From Streptacidiphilus sp. ASG 303 (GTDB taxonomy: Bacteria > Actinomycetota > Actinomycetes > Streptomycetales > Streptomycetaceae): DNA of 64,000 nucleotides. Position numbers and translations under genes: made by a program. The stretch spans positions 186,001 through 250,000 of the forward strand of contig NZ_JAJLRA010000008.1 in assembly GCF_020991365.1 (NCBI RefSeq), read 5' to 3'. Below, in pieces: positions 13,196-20,262 of this stretch. The notes beneath the pieces were generated by a model that worked only from the letters and a program-made list of their open reading frames with translations, did no database searches and was not told where the DNA came from. The stretch's first letter is position 1. Each line of letters starts with the position of its first letter.

Positions 13196-15376
13196 GTGAA
13201 CCACGACGACCACAGCGCTGACGACGAGCTGTTCGCCCGTCTGGAGGCGGATCTGACCGCCGACTTCCCCGAGACACCGGGGGGTGAGGTGGTGGACCTG
13301 GGCAAGGCCCGCACCGCCCGTCGCCCCGCCGACGGCCCCGCCGTCGTGCCGGTGGTGGGCACCGCGGCGGACGCGGACGACGACCCGGACGACACCGTGT
13401 ACGTGGACGACCCGGCCGCCGCCCCCGCTGACGTGGCGGCCGAGCGGCGGCGGGAGCCGATCCTGCCGAAGTGGGCGAGCAACGCGGAGCAGTTCAAGGC
13501 CGCCGCGAAGTGGGCCGCCGGACAGGCCGCCTACGTCACCGCCTACCACGCCGCCCGCTCCCCGCTCTACGCTGCCCGCCTGACCGCCCGCGCCCCGCGC
13601 GGTGCCGCCCGGATCGTCCGCGGCGCCGGCCGGTGGGTGGCCGACACTCAGGGCGCGCCGATGCGGGCGGTGGCGGTGCGCAAGGAGGACGCGGAGCTCT
13701 ACCTGCGCCTGACCCGGCAGCGGGACGCCAAGGTGCGGCTGCGGACCCTGATCGCGGCTCTGGTCGCCGCGTTCGGCGTCGCGTTCGTGGCGGTGCTGCT
13801 GGTCATGACCCCCGGCTGGACCCACCTGGCGCTCGCTGCCGCCACCGTCGCGGCGCTGGGGTGGGCCGGGGCCCCGGCCGATCAGCCCCTGGTCACCCGG
13901 GCGGTGGTGAAGACCCGGGCGCCGCGGCTCACCTCGGACATCGTGGAGCGGGCGCTGCTGGCGCTCGGGATCGGCGGCATGGGCAAGGGGGAGATCACCT
14001 TTCCCGCCCCCATCACCCGCGACGGCCCCGGCTGGCGCGCGGACGTTGACCTGCCCCACGGCGTGACGGCGGGGGACATCATGGAGCGCCGCAAGCGCCT
14101 GGCCTCCGGGCTGCGTCGTCCGCTGGGGTGCGTGTGGCCGGAGGGCAACGCGGACGAGCACGAGGGGCGGCTTGTGCTGTGGGTCGGGGACAAGGACCTG
14201 TCCAAGGCGGAGAAGATCGCGTGGCCGCTGGCCAAGTCTGGCCGCCACGACCTGTTCAAGCCGGTGCCGTTCGGCCGCAACCCGCGCGGGCAGTGGGTCG
14301 CGGTGCCGCTGGTGCAGCACAACGTGCTGTTCGGCTCCCAGCCCGGCCAGGGCAAGACCTCCTCCGTGCGGGTACTGGCCGCCGGGGCGGCGCTGGACCC
14401 CACGGCGGAGATGTGGACGCACGAGCTGAAGGGTTCCGGCGACCTGGACCCCTTCGAGCCCATCTCCCACCGGTTCGTCTCCGGCATCGACGACGACTCC
14501 ATCGAGTACGCCGCCGAGTCCCTCACCCTGCTCCGCAAGGAGGTGATGCGCCGCACCGGCGCGCTGAAGAAGCTGCCGCGGGACCTGTGCCCGGACAAGC
14601 GCGTCACCCGCGAGATCGCCGACAAGCGGATCGGGCTGCACCCGCTGGTCTGCATCGTGGACGAGTGCCAGAACCTGTTCGCCCACGCCAAGGTGGGCAA
14701 GCAGGCCGGGGAGGACGCCGAGTTCATCATCAAGATCGGCCGTGCGTTCGGCGTCATCCTCATCCTGGCCACCCAGCGCCCCGACAAGGACTCCCTGCCC
14801 ACCGGCGTCTCGGGGAACGTGTCGATCCGGTTCTGCCTGCGGGTCGCCGGCCAGGTCGAGAACGACATGATCCTGGGCACCTCCGCCTACAAGAACGGCA
14901 TCCGCGCCACCACCTTCCGCCCCGAGGTCGACGCCGGCCTGGGCTACCTCGCCGGCGCCACGGCGACGCCGACCGTGGTGAAGACCGCCTACCTCGACAC
15001 CCCCGCCACCGAGGCCATCGCCAAGCGCGCCCGCGCCATGCGCGCCGCGGCCGGCACCCTCACCGGCCACGCCGCCGGGGAGGCGCCGGAGCGCTCCGAC
15101 CCGCACGCCACCCTGCTGGACGACCTGGCCGCCGTCTGGCCCGCCGGTGAGGCCCGGGTGTGGGGCGAGACCCTGACCGGCGCCCTGGCCGCCCTCCGCC
15201 CCGACGCCTACGCCGGGTGGGCCCCGGAGCAGCTGGCCGCGGCGCTGCGGCCGCTGGGCATCGAGCCGGGGCAGATCGGCCGCCGTATCGACGGCAAGAC
15301 CGTCAACCGGCGCGGCTACGACCGCGCCCACATCACCGCCGCGATCGCGGAGCGTGACCGGAACCGGTCCGCCTGA
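13196..15376 (+). CDS. FtsK/SpoIIIE-type conjugative DNA translocase (TraSA/TraB-like)
   Basis: This 726-residue protein is the single-protein conjugation motor of actinomycete elements, moving double-stranded DNA between mycelial cells. An acidic N-terminus precedes two transmembrane helices (about residues 182-225; LIAALVAAFGVAFVAVLLVM and the following segment). The ATPase domain has Walker A GSQPGQGKT at 380-388 and Walker B VCIVDE near 485-490, plus a TQRPD motif. The C-terminus (about 640-726) is a winged-helix region that in TraB reads the clt repeats. GTG 13196 has GAGAGG 8 bp upstream; ATG 13178 in frame is an alternative. CTAG-rich palindromes lie immediately downstream. It is likely controlled by the operators at 10780-10818. 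Confidence 0.9.
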   Translation: MNHDDHSADDELFARLEADLTADFPETPGGEVVDLGKARTARRPADGPAVVPVVGTAADADDDPDDTVYVDDPAAAPADVAAERRREPILPKWASNAEQFKAAAKWAAGQAAYVTAYHAARSPLYAARLTARAPRGAARIVRGAGRWVADTQGAPMRAVAVRKEDAELYLRLTRQRDAKVRLRTLIAALVAAFGVAFVAVLLVMTPGWTHLALAAATVAALGWAGAPADQPLVTRAVVKTRAPRLTSDIVERALLALGIGGMGKGEITFPAPITRDGPGWRADVDLPHGVTAGDIMERRKRLASGLRRPLGCVWPEGNADEHEGRLVLWVGDKDLSKAEKIAWPLAKSGRHDLFKPVPFGRNPRGQWVAVPLVQHNVLFGSQPGQGKTSSVRVLAAGAALDPTAEMWTHELKGSGDLDPFEPISHRFVSGIDDDSIEYAAESLTLLRKEVMRRTGALKKLPRDLCPDKRVTREIADKRIGLHPLVCIVDECQNLFAHAKVGKQAGEDAEFIIKIGRAFGVILILATQRPDKDSLPTGVSGNVSIRFCLRVAGQVENDMILGTSAYKNGIRATTFRPEVDAGLGYLAGATATPTVVKTAYLDTPATEAIAKRARAMRAAAGTLTGHAAGEAPERSDPHATLLDDLAAVWPAGEARVWGETLTGALAALRPDAYAGWAPEQLAAALRPLGIEPGQIGRRIDGKTVNRRGYDRAHITAAIAERDRNRSA

Positions 15377-15386
15377 CCGCCCGCCC

Positions 15387-15476
15387 GGGGTGCTAGCGCT
15401 AGCGGGCCCACCCCGCTAGCGCTAGCACCCCCGCTAGCACCCCACAGTGCTTCCCACCAGTGCGCTAGCGCATAGC
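15387..15476. repeat. CTAG palindrome cluster, candidate clt transfer site
   Basis: Ten bases after tra, a perfect 20-bp inverted repeat (15387-15406 and 15412-15431, 5-bp spacer) is built from GTGCTAGC and GCTAGCGG units. Further GCTAGCAC (15433-15440) and GCGCTAGCGC (15462-15471) copies follow within 40 bp. CTAG is rare in such GC-rich DNA, so the density is striking. Known TraB proteins bind 8-bp repeats (TRS) in clt, located near traB. The identity as clt is inferred; a strong terminator for tra is the alternative. Confidence 0.55.
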
Positions 15477-15520
15477 ACCCTACCTGCACAAACCCCCGAA
15501 ACCGGCCCCGGAGACCCCCT

Positions 15521-15772
15521 GTGACCCTCCTCCTGCTCGCCCTCGCCTGCCTGACCGTCGTCACGCTCGGTTACGCCGGGCTGTGTGCGGTCCAGCCGTT
15601 CGGGCCCTGCCGCGCCTGCCGCGGCATCGGCTTCCAGACCACCACCGACCGCAAGGGCCGCCTCAAGCGCGGCAAGGACTGCCGCCGTTGCAAGACCACC
15701 GGCCACCGCATCCGCACCGGCCGTCACCTCTACAACGCCTGGCGCCGCACCTACCGCGCCGGCACCCGCTGA
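15521..15772 (+). CDS. small membrane-anchored zinc-ribbon protein
   Basis: An 83-residue protein. GTG 15521 starts a hydrophobic N-terminal helix (residues 2-22). This is followed by a DnaJ-like zinc-binding pattern, CRACRGIGF and CRRCKTTGHRIRTG, and a basic end, YNAWRRTYRAGTR. The layout suggests a membrane-tethered nucleic-acid-binding protein. It sits after tra among small genes, where spd genes for plasmid spread through the mycelium normally lie, so an Spd-type role is reasonable but unproven. Confidence 0.7.
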   Translation: MTLLLLALACLTVVTLGYAGLCAVQPFGPCRACRGIGFQTTTDRKGRLKRGKDCRRCKTTGHRIRTGRHLYNAWRRTYRAGTR

Positions 15773-15813
15773 TCCCCTGCCCACGCACCGCCCGACCGAT
15801 CGGGAGTCCTGCC

Positions 15814-16005
15814 GTGCTCATCACCTTCTCGACCGCGTTCGTCTTCGGCCTGATCACCGGCGTCCTGGTGTGGACCAAGCGCGTCGGGGTCGGCACCGCG
15901 CTCGCCGTGTGGCTGTCCGGCTTCACCCTCGCCTCCACCGGCCTGGCCGGGCCCGTCAACACCGCCCTCGCCTCCGTCATCACCGCCCTGACCCAGCTCC
16001 ACTGA
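15814..16005 (+). CDS. Spd-like small membrane protein, 63 residues
   Basis: GTG 15814 follows GGGAGT by 8 bp. The product has two hydrophobic helices (about residues 3-20 and 27-60) and almost no soluble part, like the small SpdA/SpdD proteins found behind tra in AICEs. An AAAGGAG site follows its stop and serves the next gene 14 bp away, so the spread genes form one transcript. Assignment rests on size, hydrophobicity and position. Confidence 0.62.
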   Translation: MLITFSTAFVFGLITGVLVWTKRVGVGTALAVWLSGFTLASTGLAGPVNTALASVITALTQLH

Positions 16006-16019
16006 AAGGAGCCGCCGCC

Positions 16020-16247
16020 GTGTCCACGCTGCCCGCCCGGCCTGCGCCGCCCAGCGTCCGGCCGCTGGCCGCCGCCCACTTCAAGGACGCCCTGCGCGCC
16101 CTGGAGAGCGGCGACCGGCCCGCCGCCGTCCGCGCCCTGCTCGACATCGACCCCGAGTCCTGGACCGGCATCGAACACCGCCTCGCCCTGCTCGGGGAAG
16201 ACCTGGCCGCCCTGCTCACCCTCGCCGCCGCGGACGTGGCCCGGTGA
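16020..16247 (+). CDS. small helical AICE protein, 75 residues
   Basis: GTG 16020 follows AAAGGAG (16004-16010). The product is soluble and mainly helical (FKDALRALESGDRPAAVRALLDIDPESW, about residues 22-49). No catalytic motif is seen. It overlaps the following gene by 4 bp, so the two are coupled. Similar unnamed proteins are common behind tra in Streptomyces elements. The function is unknown. Confidence 0.62.
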   Translation: MSTLPARPAPPSVRPLAAAHFKDALRALESGDRPAAVRALLDIDPESWTGIEHRLALLGEDLAALLTLAAADVAR

Positions 16248-16519
16248 CCGGCGACGCCGTGTTCCTCGCCGCCGCCACCGCCCCCGCCGCCCTCCTCCTG
16301 CCTCCGCTAGCCGTCGCCTGGCGGCGCTCCGCACGGCAGGGCGCGGCTGTGCTGGCGATGCTCGCCGACGAACGCGCCAAGCGCGCCGCCGGGCCGGACG
16401 ACGACCCGCCGCCCCCGGACGGCGGCCAGCCCGCCGAGGCACCCGCGCACCTGGCCCCGGTCATCCCCCTGCACACCCGCACCGCCCCTGCGGCCGCCCG
16501 GCTGCGGCGCGCGATCTGA
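16244..16519 (+). CDS. small membrane protein, 91 residues
   Basis: GTG 16244 overlaps the preceding stop. One N-terminal hydrophobic helix (about residues 6-26) is followed by RRSARQGAAVLAMLADERAKR and a Pro/Asp-rich, disordered tail ending AAARLRRAI. It is a predicted single-pass inner-membrane protein with a cytoplasmic tail and probably the last gene of the transfer/spread operon. The function is unknown. Confidence 0.6.
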   Translation: MTGDAVFLAAATAPAALLLPPLAVAWRRSARQGAAVLAMLADERAKRAAGPDDDPPPPDGGQPAEAPAHLAPVIPLHTRTAPAAARLRRAI

Positions 16520-16565
16520 AGGCAGCCCCCGTGTCCGGTAGTCGCGGGCCGGGGGGCGCGGTGGT

Positions 16566-16985
16566 TCAGTGCAGCGTTCGCTGCCTCCACCACCGGCCTA
16601 TGTCCCACTCGTTCACCGTGCCGATGAACGGGCTTGTACGCCGCCGTAGCCGATTGTCCAGAGGCTCCAGAAGACGTCCGAGGTCTGTTCTGGCCCGCGG
16701 TGGCAAGCGGTGCAGCACTACGTCCAGTCGGTCTCGCGCTGTGAGCCAGTCACACCCCGGACACGGACAGGGAAAGAGATCCATACGGCCGGGCTCGCAG
16801 ACCGCTTCCCGGTAGCGGGCCAGGTCTGCCGCGACGTCACCCGGCAACAGGCCGTCGCTCTGCAACTCGACACGTCGGATGGCCACTCTGGTGGCGGCAG
16901 ACACCCCGGCGACCTGCCGTAGGGGTCTGCCAAAGCTCAATCTCCGGTGCTGAGCGCGAAGCAGATTCGGGCGCCTACGCGGCAT
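16566..16985 (-). CDS. hypothetical Cys-containing protein, opposite strand
   Basis: A 139-residue protein on the strand opposite to the operon. It has a basic N-terminus (MPRRRPNLLRAQHRRLSFG), a central CPCPGC cluster that could bind a metal, and a helical end (RLDVVLHRLPPRARTDLGRLLEPL). Codon use here is less GC-biased at third positions than in neighbours, and no gene fits the plus strand, which supports it as a recently acquired gene. No family was recognised. The 175 bp between it and the GGDEF gene hold a possible shared promoter zone but nothing I could define. Confidence 0.55.
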   Translation of the reverse strand: MPRRRPNLLRAQHRRLSFGRPLRQVAGVSAATRVAIRRVELQSDGLLPGDVAADLARYREAVCEPGRMDLFPCPCPGCDWLTARDRLDVVLHRLPPRARTDLGRLLEPLDNRLRRRTSPFIGTVNEWDIGRWWRQRTLH

Positions 16986-17160
16986 AGCCCTTTCGGTTCG
17001 CAGTCACAGCGTCATCCTTCCACGCTCACTGCAACCCCCGCTGCTCGATTAAGCCCGTCCACGCACGAGCCCCGGGACCGGTCGGCATCTCCCGCCAAGG
17101 TTCCGCCGCCCGCCCCGGGGCCCTACCTGATCCCGCAGCAACGAGACAGGAGATCCCAGG

Positions 17161-17823
17161 ATGCACCCGCCCGCGCTGCCCGCGCAGCGCCACCTGCCGG
17201 CCATCCTCGCCGCGAGCGTGCCGCTCGCCGGATGGGCCGCCACCACCACCGTCCTGGCCCGCCGCCTGGACGCCGCCCGCCGCGACCCCCTGACCGGGCT
17301 GATGACCCGCGACGCGTTCACCGCCCGCGCCACCCGCCTGATCGCCCGCCGACCGGTGCTGGTGGTGCTGGTCGACCTGGACGGCTTCAAAGTTCTAAAC
17401 GACGCCCGCGGCCACGCCGCCGGAGACGCCGTCCTCGCTCACACCGCCCACCGGCTCGCCGCCGCCATCGGCCCCACCGGGGCGGTCGGCCGGTTCGGCG
17501 GAGACGAGTTCACCGCCGCCCTGCCCATCGGCCCTGACATCGACCACGCCCTGACCGCGCTGTCGCTGCTGCACTCCGAGCTGACCGAACCCGTCCCATT
17601 CGGCACGGACCTGCTGCCCGTCGGCGCCTCGGTCGGCGGCCACCTGGCCGCCCCCAGCACACCGTTGGCCGACGCGCTGACGGCGGCGGACGCGGCGATG
17701 TACGCGGCCAAAAGGGGCGGCGGCGGGTGGGAGCTGTCCGAGCACCCCGCCCGCACCTACACCGCCGCCCCGCGCCGCTGGCGCCGTCACCGCCCCACCA
17801 CCGCCGAGCGGAGGGCCACCTGA
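17161..17823 (+). CDS. GGDEF-domain protein (putative diguanylate cyclase)
   Basis: A 220-residue protein with one N-terminal transmembrane helix (about residues 13-33) and a full GGDEF domain: DPLTGL at 42-47, the metal-binding VDLDGFKVLND at 71-81 and the intact signature RFGGDEF at 111-117. The active site looks competent for making cyclic-di-GMP. No RxxD inhibitory site is visible just before the signature. Cyclic-di-GMP controls sporulation and development in Streptomyces through BldD, so an element carrying its own cyclase could alter host development (inference). A downstream gene starts at the stop codon (TGATG). Confidence 0.85.
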   Translation: MHPPALPAQRHLPAILAASVPLAGWAATTTVLARRLDAARRDPLTGLMTRDAFTARATRLIARRPVLVVLVDLDGFKVLNDARGHAAGDAVLAHTAHRLAAAIGPTGAVGRFGGDEFTAALPIGPDIDHALTALSLLHSELTEPVPFGTDLLPVGASVGGHLAAPSTPLADALTAADAAMYAAKRGGGGWELSEHPARTYTAAPRRWRRHRPTTAERRAT

Positions 17824-18083
17824 TGTCCCCACAGCCCACCCCCGGGCGCTGCCCGGCAGCCCACCCCGAGGACCCCACCGGCTGTGACGGCCCCGCCGAC
17901 GCCGTGACCATCCACGACCGGCACGGTGCCATGGTGACCGGGTGCGTGCACCACGGTGCCCGACTGCTCGCCTCCCTGGACGGCGGCCAGGTCCACCCCG
18001 GCACCGTCCCCGGGGCAGCCCTGGACGCCTACTGCCGCGCCACCGTGCTGCCGCCGTTCTGCTGGCTCAGGGAGGCCCAGTGA
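17823..18083 (+). CDS. hypothetical protein, Cys/His-rich, 86 residues
   Basis: ATG 17823 overlaps the GGDEF stop, and GTG of the next gene overlaps this stop. Residues include CPAAHPED, CDGPADAV, GCVHHGARLL and a C-terminal CRATVLPPFCW, giving several Cys and His that could form a zinc site. No family was recognised. Tight coupling to both neighbours indicates one cargo operon (GGDEF, this protein, PAPS-reductase-like, HNH-like). Confidence 0.65.
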   Translation: MSPQPTPGRCPAAHPEDPTGCDGPADAVTIHDRHGAMVTGCVHHGARLLASLDGGQVHPGTVPGAALDAYCRATVLPPFCWLREAQ

Positions 18084-18913
18084 GCACCCCTACCGTTGTG
18101 AGGGATCTGCGGTCGTTCTCCTTCGGAGGCGGGGTGCAGTCGATGGCCGCGCTGGTGCTCGCCGCGCAGGGCCGCATCGACTACCACACGTTCCTGTTCG
18201 CCAACGTCGGGGACGACTCGGAGAACCCCGCCACCCTCACCTACGTCCAGCGCTACGCCCGCCCCTACGCCGCGGCCCACGGCATCGAGCTGACCACCCT
18301 GGACCGGGTCATGGTCCGCTCCGGCGAGACCCGCACCCTCTACGGAGAGATCACCCGGGAGGGCTCGAAGTCGCTGAAGATCCCGGTGCGGATGTCCAAC
18401 GGGGCCCCCGGCACCCGCTCGTGCACCGCGGACTACAAGATCCTGGTCATCGGCCGGGAGCTCAAGCGCCGCGGCGCCACCCCCGACCACCCCGCCACGG
18501 TCGGGATCGGCATCTCCCTGGACGAGATCCACCGCGCGAATCGGCGCCGCAGCGAACCCCACGAGCACATCGCCTACCCACTGCTGGAACTCGGCCTGCG
18601 GCGGACCGACTGCGCCCGGATCATCCGCGACGCCGGACTGCCGGTGCCGCCGAAGTCCTCCTGCTGGTTCTGCCCCTTCAAGCGCCCCGAGTCCTGGCAC
18701 GAGCAGCGCCGCAGCGAGCCCGAGCTGTTCGAGAAGGCGTGCCAGCTCGAAGAGCTGCTGAACCGTCGCCGCGACGAGCTGGGCAAGGACCACGTCTACC
18801 TCACCCGCTTCGGCAAGCCCCTACGGGACGCGATCCCGGACGGCGTGGACACCCTGCCCTTCGAGATCGACGACGGGGATGGGCTGTGCGACTCCGGGTG
18901 GTGCATGACATGA
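18080..18913 (+). CDS. PAPS-reductase/adenine nucleotide alpha-hydrolase-like (PP-loop) protein
   Basis: A 277-residue protein of the PAPS-reductase superfamily. The PP-loop is FSFGGGVQS at residues 13-21. Four Cys that could hold an iron-sulfur cluster are Cys115 (RSCTADYK), Cys178, and Cys195/Cys198 (SCWFCPF). Relatives in phages and mobile elements are uncharacterised. DndC, from the DNA phosphorothioation pathway, belongs to the same superfamily, so a role in modifying nucleic acid or in antirestriction is conceivable, but no Dnd partners are seen. It is not a normal assimilatory CysH, which lacks this context. GTG 18080 follows GGGAGG; the next gene overlaps by 4 bp. Confidence 0.82.
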   Translation: MSTPTVVRDLRSFSFGGGVQSMAALVLAAQGRIDYHTFLFANVGDDSENPATLTYVQRYARPYAAAHGIELTTLDRVMVRSGETRTLYGEITREGSKSLKIPVRMSNGAPGTRSCTADYKILVIGRELKRRGATPDHPATVGIGISLDEIHRANRRRSEPHEHIAYPLLELGLRRTDCARIIRDAGLPVPPKSSCWFCPFKRPESWHEQRRSEPELFEKACQLEELLNRRRDELGKDHVYLTRFGKPLRDAIPDGVDTLPFEIDDGDGLCDSGWCMT

Positions 18914-19263
18914 CCCACCCCGCCCTCCCCCCGCTGGCCGGCGCCGCCACCTGGCAGGCCGTCATGCAGACCGCCGGCCACCGCTGCCAGTGCACCGGAA
19001 CCTGCGGCGACCCCCACCCCCGCGGCGGCGGACGCTGCGACCGCGTCCACGGCGGCCACACCCACCGCCACGGCGGCGGCACCGTCCGCCTCCTCGCCGC
19101 CCCCGCCGATCCGGCCCGGCTCACCCTGCCCCTACACCGCGCCACAGCCCTGCCCGTCGGGGACCTGGCCGCGTGGTGCCCGCCGTGCCACGACGCGGCC
19201 CGCCGCACCGCCGCCGCCCGGACCGCCGAGGCGGCCCCGCCCGGCGCCGACGCCCTGTTCTGA
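18910..19263 (+). CDS. HNH-like Cys/His protein
   Basis: A 117-residue protein with a Cys/His arrangement resembling zinc-containing HNH nucleases: HRCQCTGTCG at residues 25-33, GRCDRVHGG at 41-49 and AWCPPCHDAARR near residues 91-102. Whether the His-Asn-His catalytic triad is complete cannot be decided by eye, since no clear Asn is present at the central position. It overlaps the PP-loop gene by 4 bp, which argues for joint action. It may be a nuclease or only a zinc-binding DNA protein. Confidence 0.6.
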   Translation: MTHPALPPLAGAATWQAVMQTAGHRCQCTGTCGDPHPRGGGRCDRVHGGHTHRHGGGTVRLLAAPADPARLTLPLHRATALPVGDLAAWCPPCHDAARRTAAARTAEAAPPGADALF

Positions 19264-19297
19264 CCCGCACCGCGCAGGCACCCGGTCGCCAGAGCAA

Positions 19298-19312
19298 CGT
19301 TGAATTTCAACG
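19298..19312. promoter_or_regulatory. palindrome upstream of the replication operon
   Basis: CGTTGAA-T-TTCAACG is a perfect 7-bp dyad with a 1-bp centre, and AT-rich for this region. It lies 57 bp before the primase-polymerase start, where a repressor of AICE replication would bind. The ligand is unknown; the GntR or XRE regulators are candidates. Confidence 0.42.
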
Positions 19313-19368
19313 CTGCCAACTCCGGCCGGGCGCCTGCGTCCCTCCCGCTCGAAGGGAGCACCGCCCGC

Positions 19369-20262
19369 ATGACCGCATCCTCGACCCCCGTCCTGACCGC
19401 CGCCGCCCTCGCCGCGGCCCGCCGCGGCTGGCACGTCTTCCCCCTCACCCCCGGCGCGAAGAGGCCCGCCGTCCGCGACTGGGAGCACCGCGCCACGACC
19501 GACCCCGGCCGCATCCGGCGCTGCTGGCAGTCCGGCCCGTTCAACATCGGCCTGGCCTGCGGCCCCTCCCGGCTGCTCGTGGTGGACCTGGACACCCCCA
19601 AGCACCCCAGGGACACCCCGCCCGAGGCGTGGGCGCTGCCCGGTGTCGTGGACGGCGCCGACGTCCTCGCCGTGCTCTGCGAGCGGGCCGGACAGCCGTT
19701 CCCGGACGCCACGTTCACCGTCCGGACCCGGTCCGGTGGGCTGCACCTGTACTTCGCCGTCCCCGAGGCGGTGCCGCTGCCGCCGTCCACGATCGGCACG
19801 CTCGGGTGGAAGGTGGACACCCGCTGCCGCGGCGGCTACGTCCTCGCCCCCGGCTCGATGGTGGACGGGGCCACCTACCGCGTGGAGCGCAACGACCCGC
19901 CCGCGCCCCTTCCCTCCTTGCTGATCAGCGAGGAGGCCCCGGACCGGCAGGCGCCGCGGATCACCCCCGCCCGGTGGCGGGACCGGATGAGCGACGCCGA
20001 CGCCTACAGCCGCGCCGCCCTGGACGGCGAGACCACCCGCGTCCGGCAGGCCCCGGAGGGACAGCGCAACCACACCCTGTTCCGCGCCGCCGCCGCCCTC
20101 GGGCGCTTGGTGGCCGCCGGCACCCTGCCCCGCGAGGCCGCCGAGGGGGCGCTCACCGAGGCCGCCGCCGCCGTCGGGCTGGGGGAGGCGGAGATCCGCC
20201 GCACCCTCGCCTCCGGCCTCGCCCGCGGCGCCCAGCCCACGATCCCGGGAGTGGCCGCATGA
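19369..20262 (+). CDS. bifunctional primase-polymerase (prim-pol) of the AICE
   Basis: A 297-residue protein with the N-terminal prim-pol fold: GWHVFPLTPGAKRPAV near residues 20-35, the metal-binding LLVVDLDTPK near 67-76, and GGLHLYFAVP with the conserved His near 125-134. GGYVLAPGSMV follows. ATG 19369 was chosen because AAGGGAG precedes it by 10 bp; the in-frame ATG 19300 lies in the palindrome and lacks a site. With the overlapping DUF3987 gene it forms the replication module of this AICE class, in place of a rolling-circle RepSA. Confidence 0.86.
   Translation: MTASSTPVLTAAALAAARRGWHVFPLTPGAKRPAVRDWEHRATTDPGRIRRCWQSGPFNIGLACGPSRLLVVDLDTPKHPRDTPPEAWALPGVVDGADVLAVLCERAGQPFPDATFTVRTRSGGLHLYFAVPEAVPLPPSTIGTLGWKVDTRCRGGYVLAPGSMVDGATYRVERNDPPAPLPSLLISEEAPDRQAPRITPARWRDRMSDADAYSRAALDGETTRVRQAPEGQRNHTLFRAAAALGRLVAAGTLPREAAEGALTEAAAAVGLGEAEIRRTLASGLARGAQPTIPGVAA

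Noticed and set aside
11624-15331. 1235-codon open frame on the minus strand across the transfer operon
   Set aside because: It is the complement of DUF2637 and tra, whose domains and operon overlaps are clear; long antisense frames are normal in GC-rich DNA.
18080-18913. Dnd phosphorothioation system
   Set aside because: Only the PP-loop superfamily is shared; DndA, B, D and E are not in the window.
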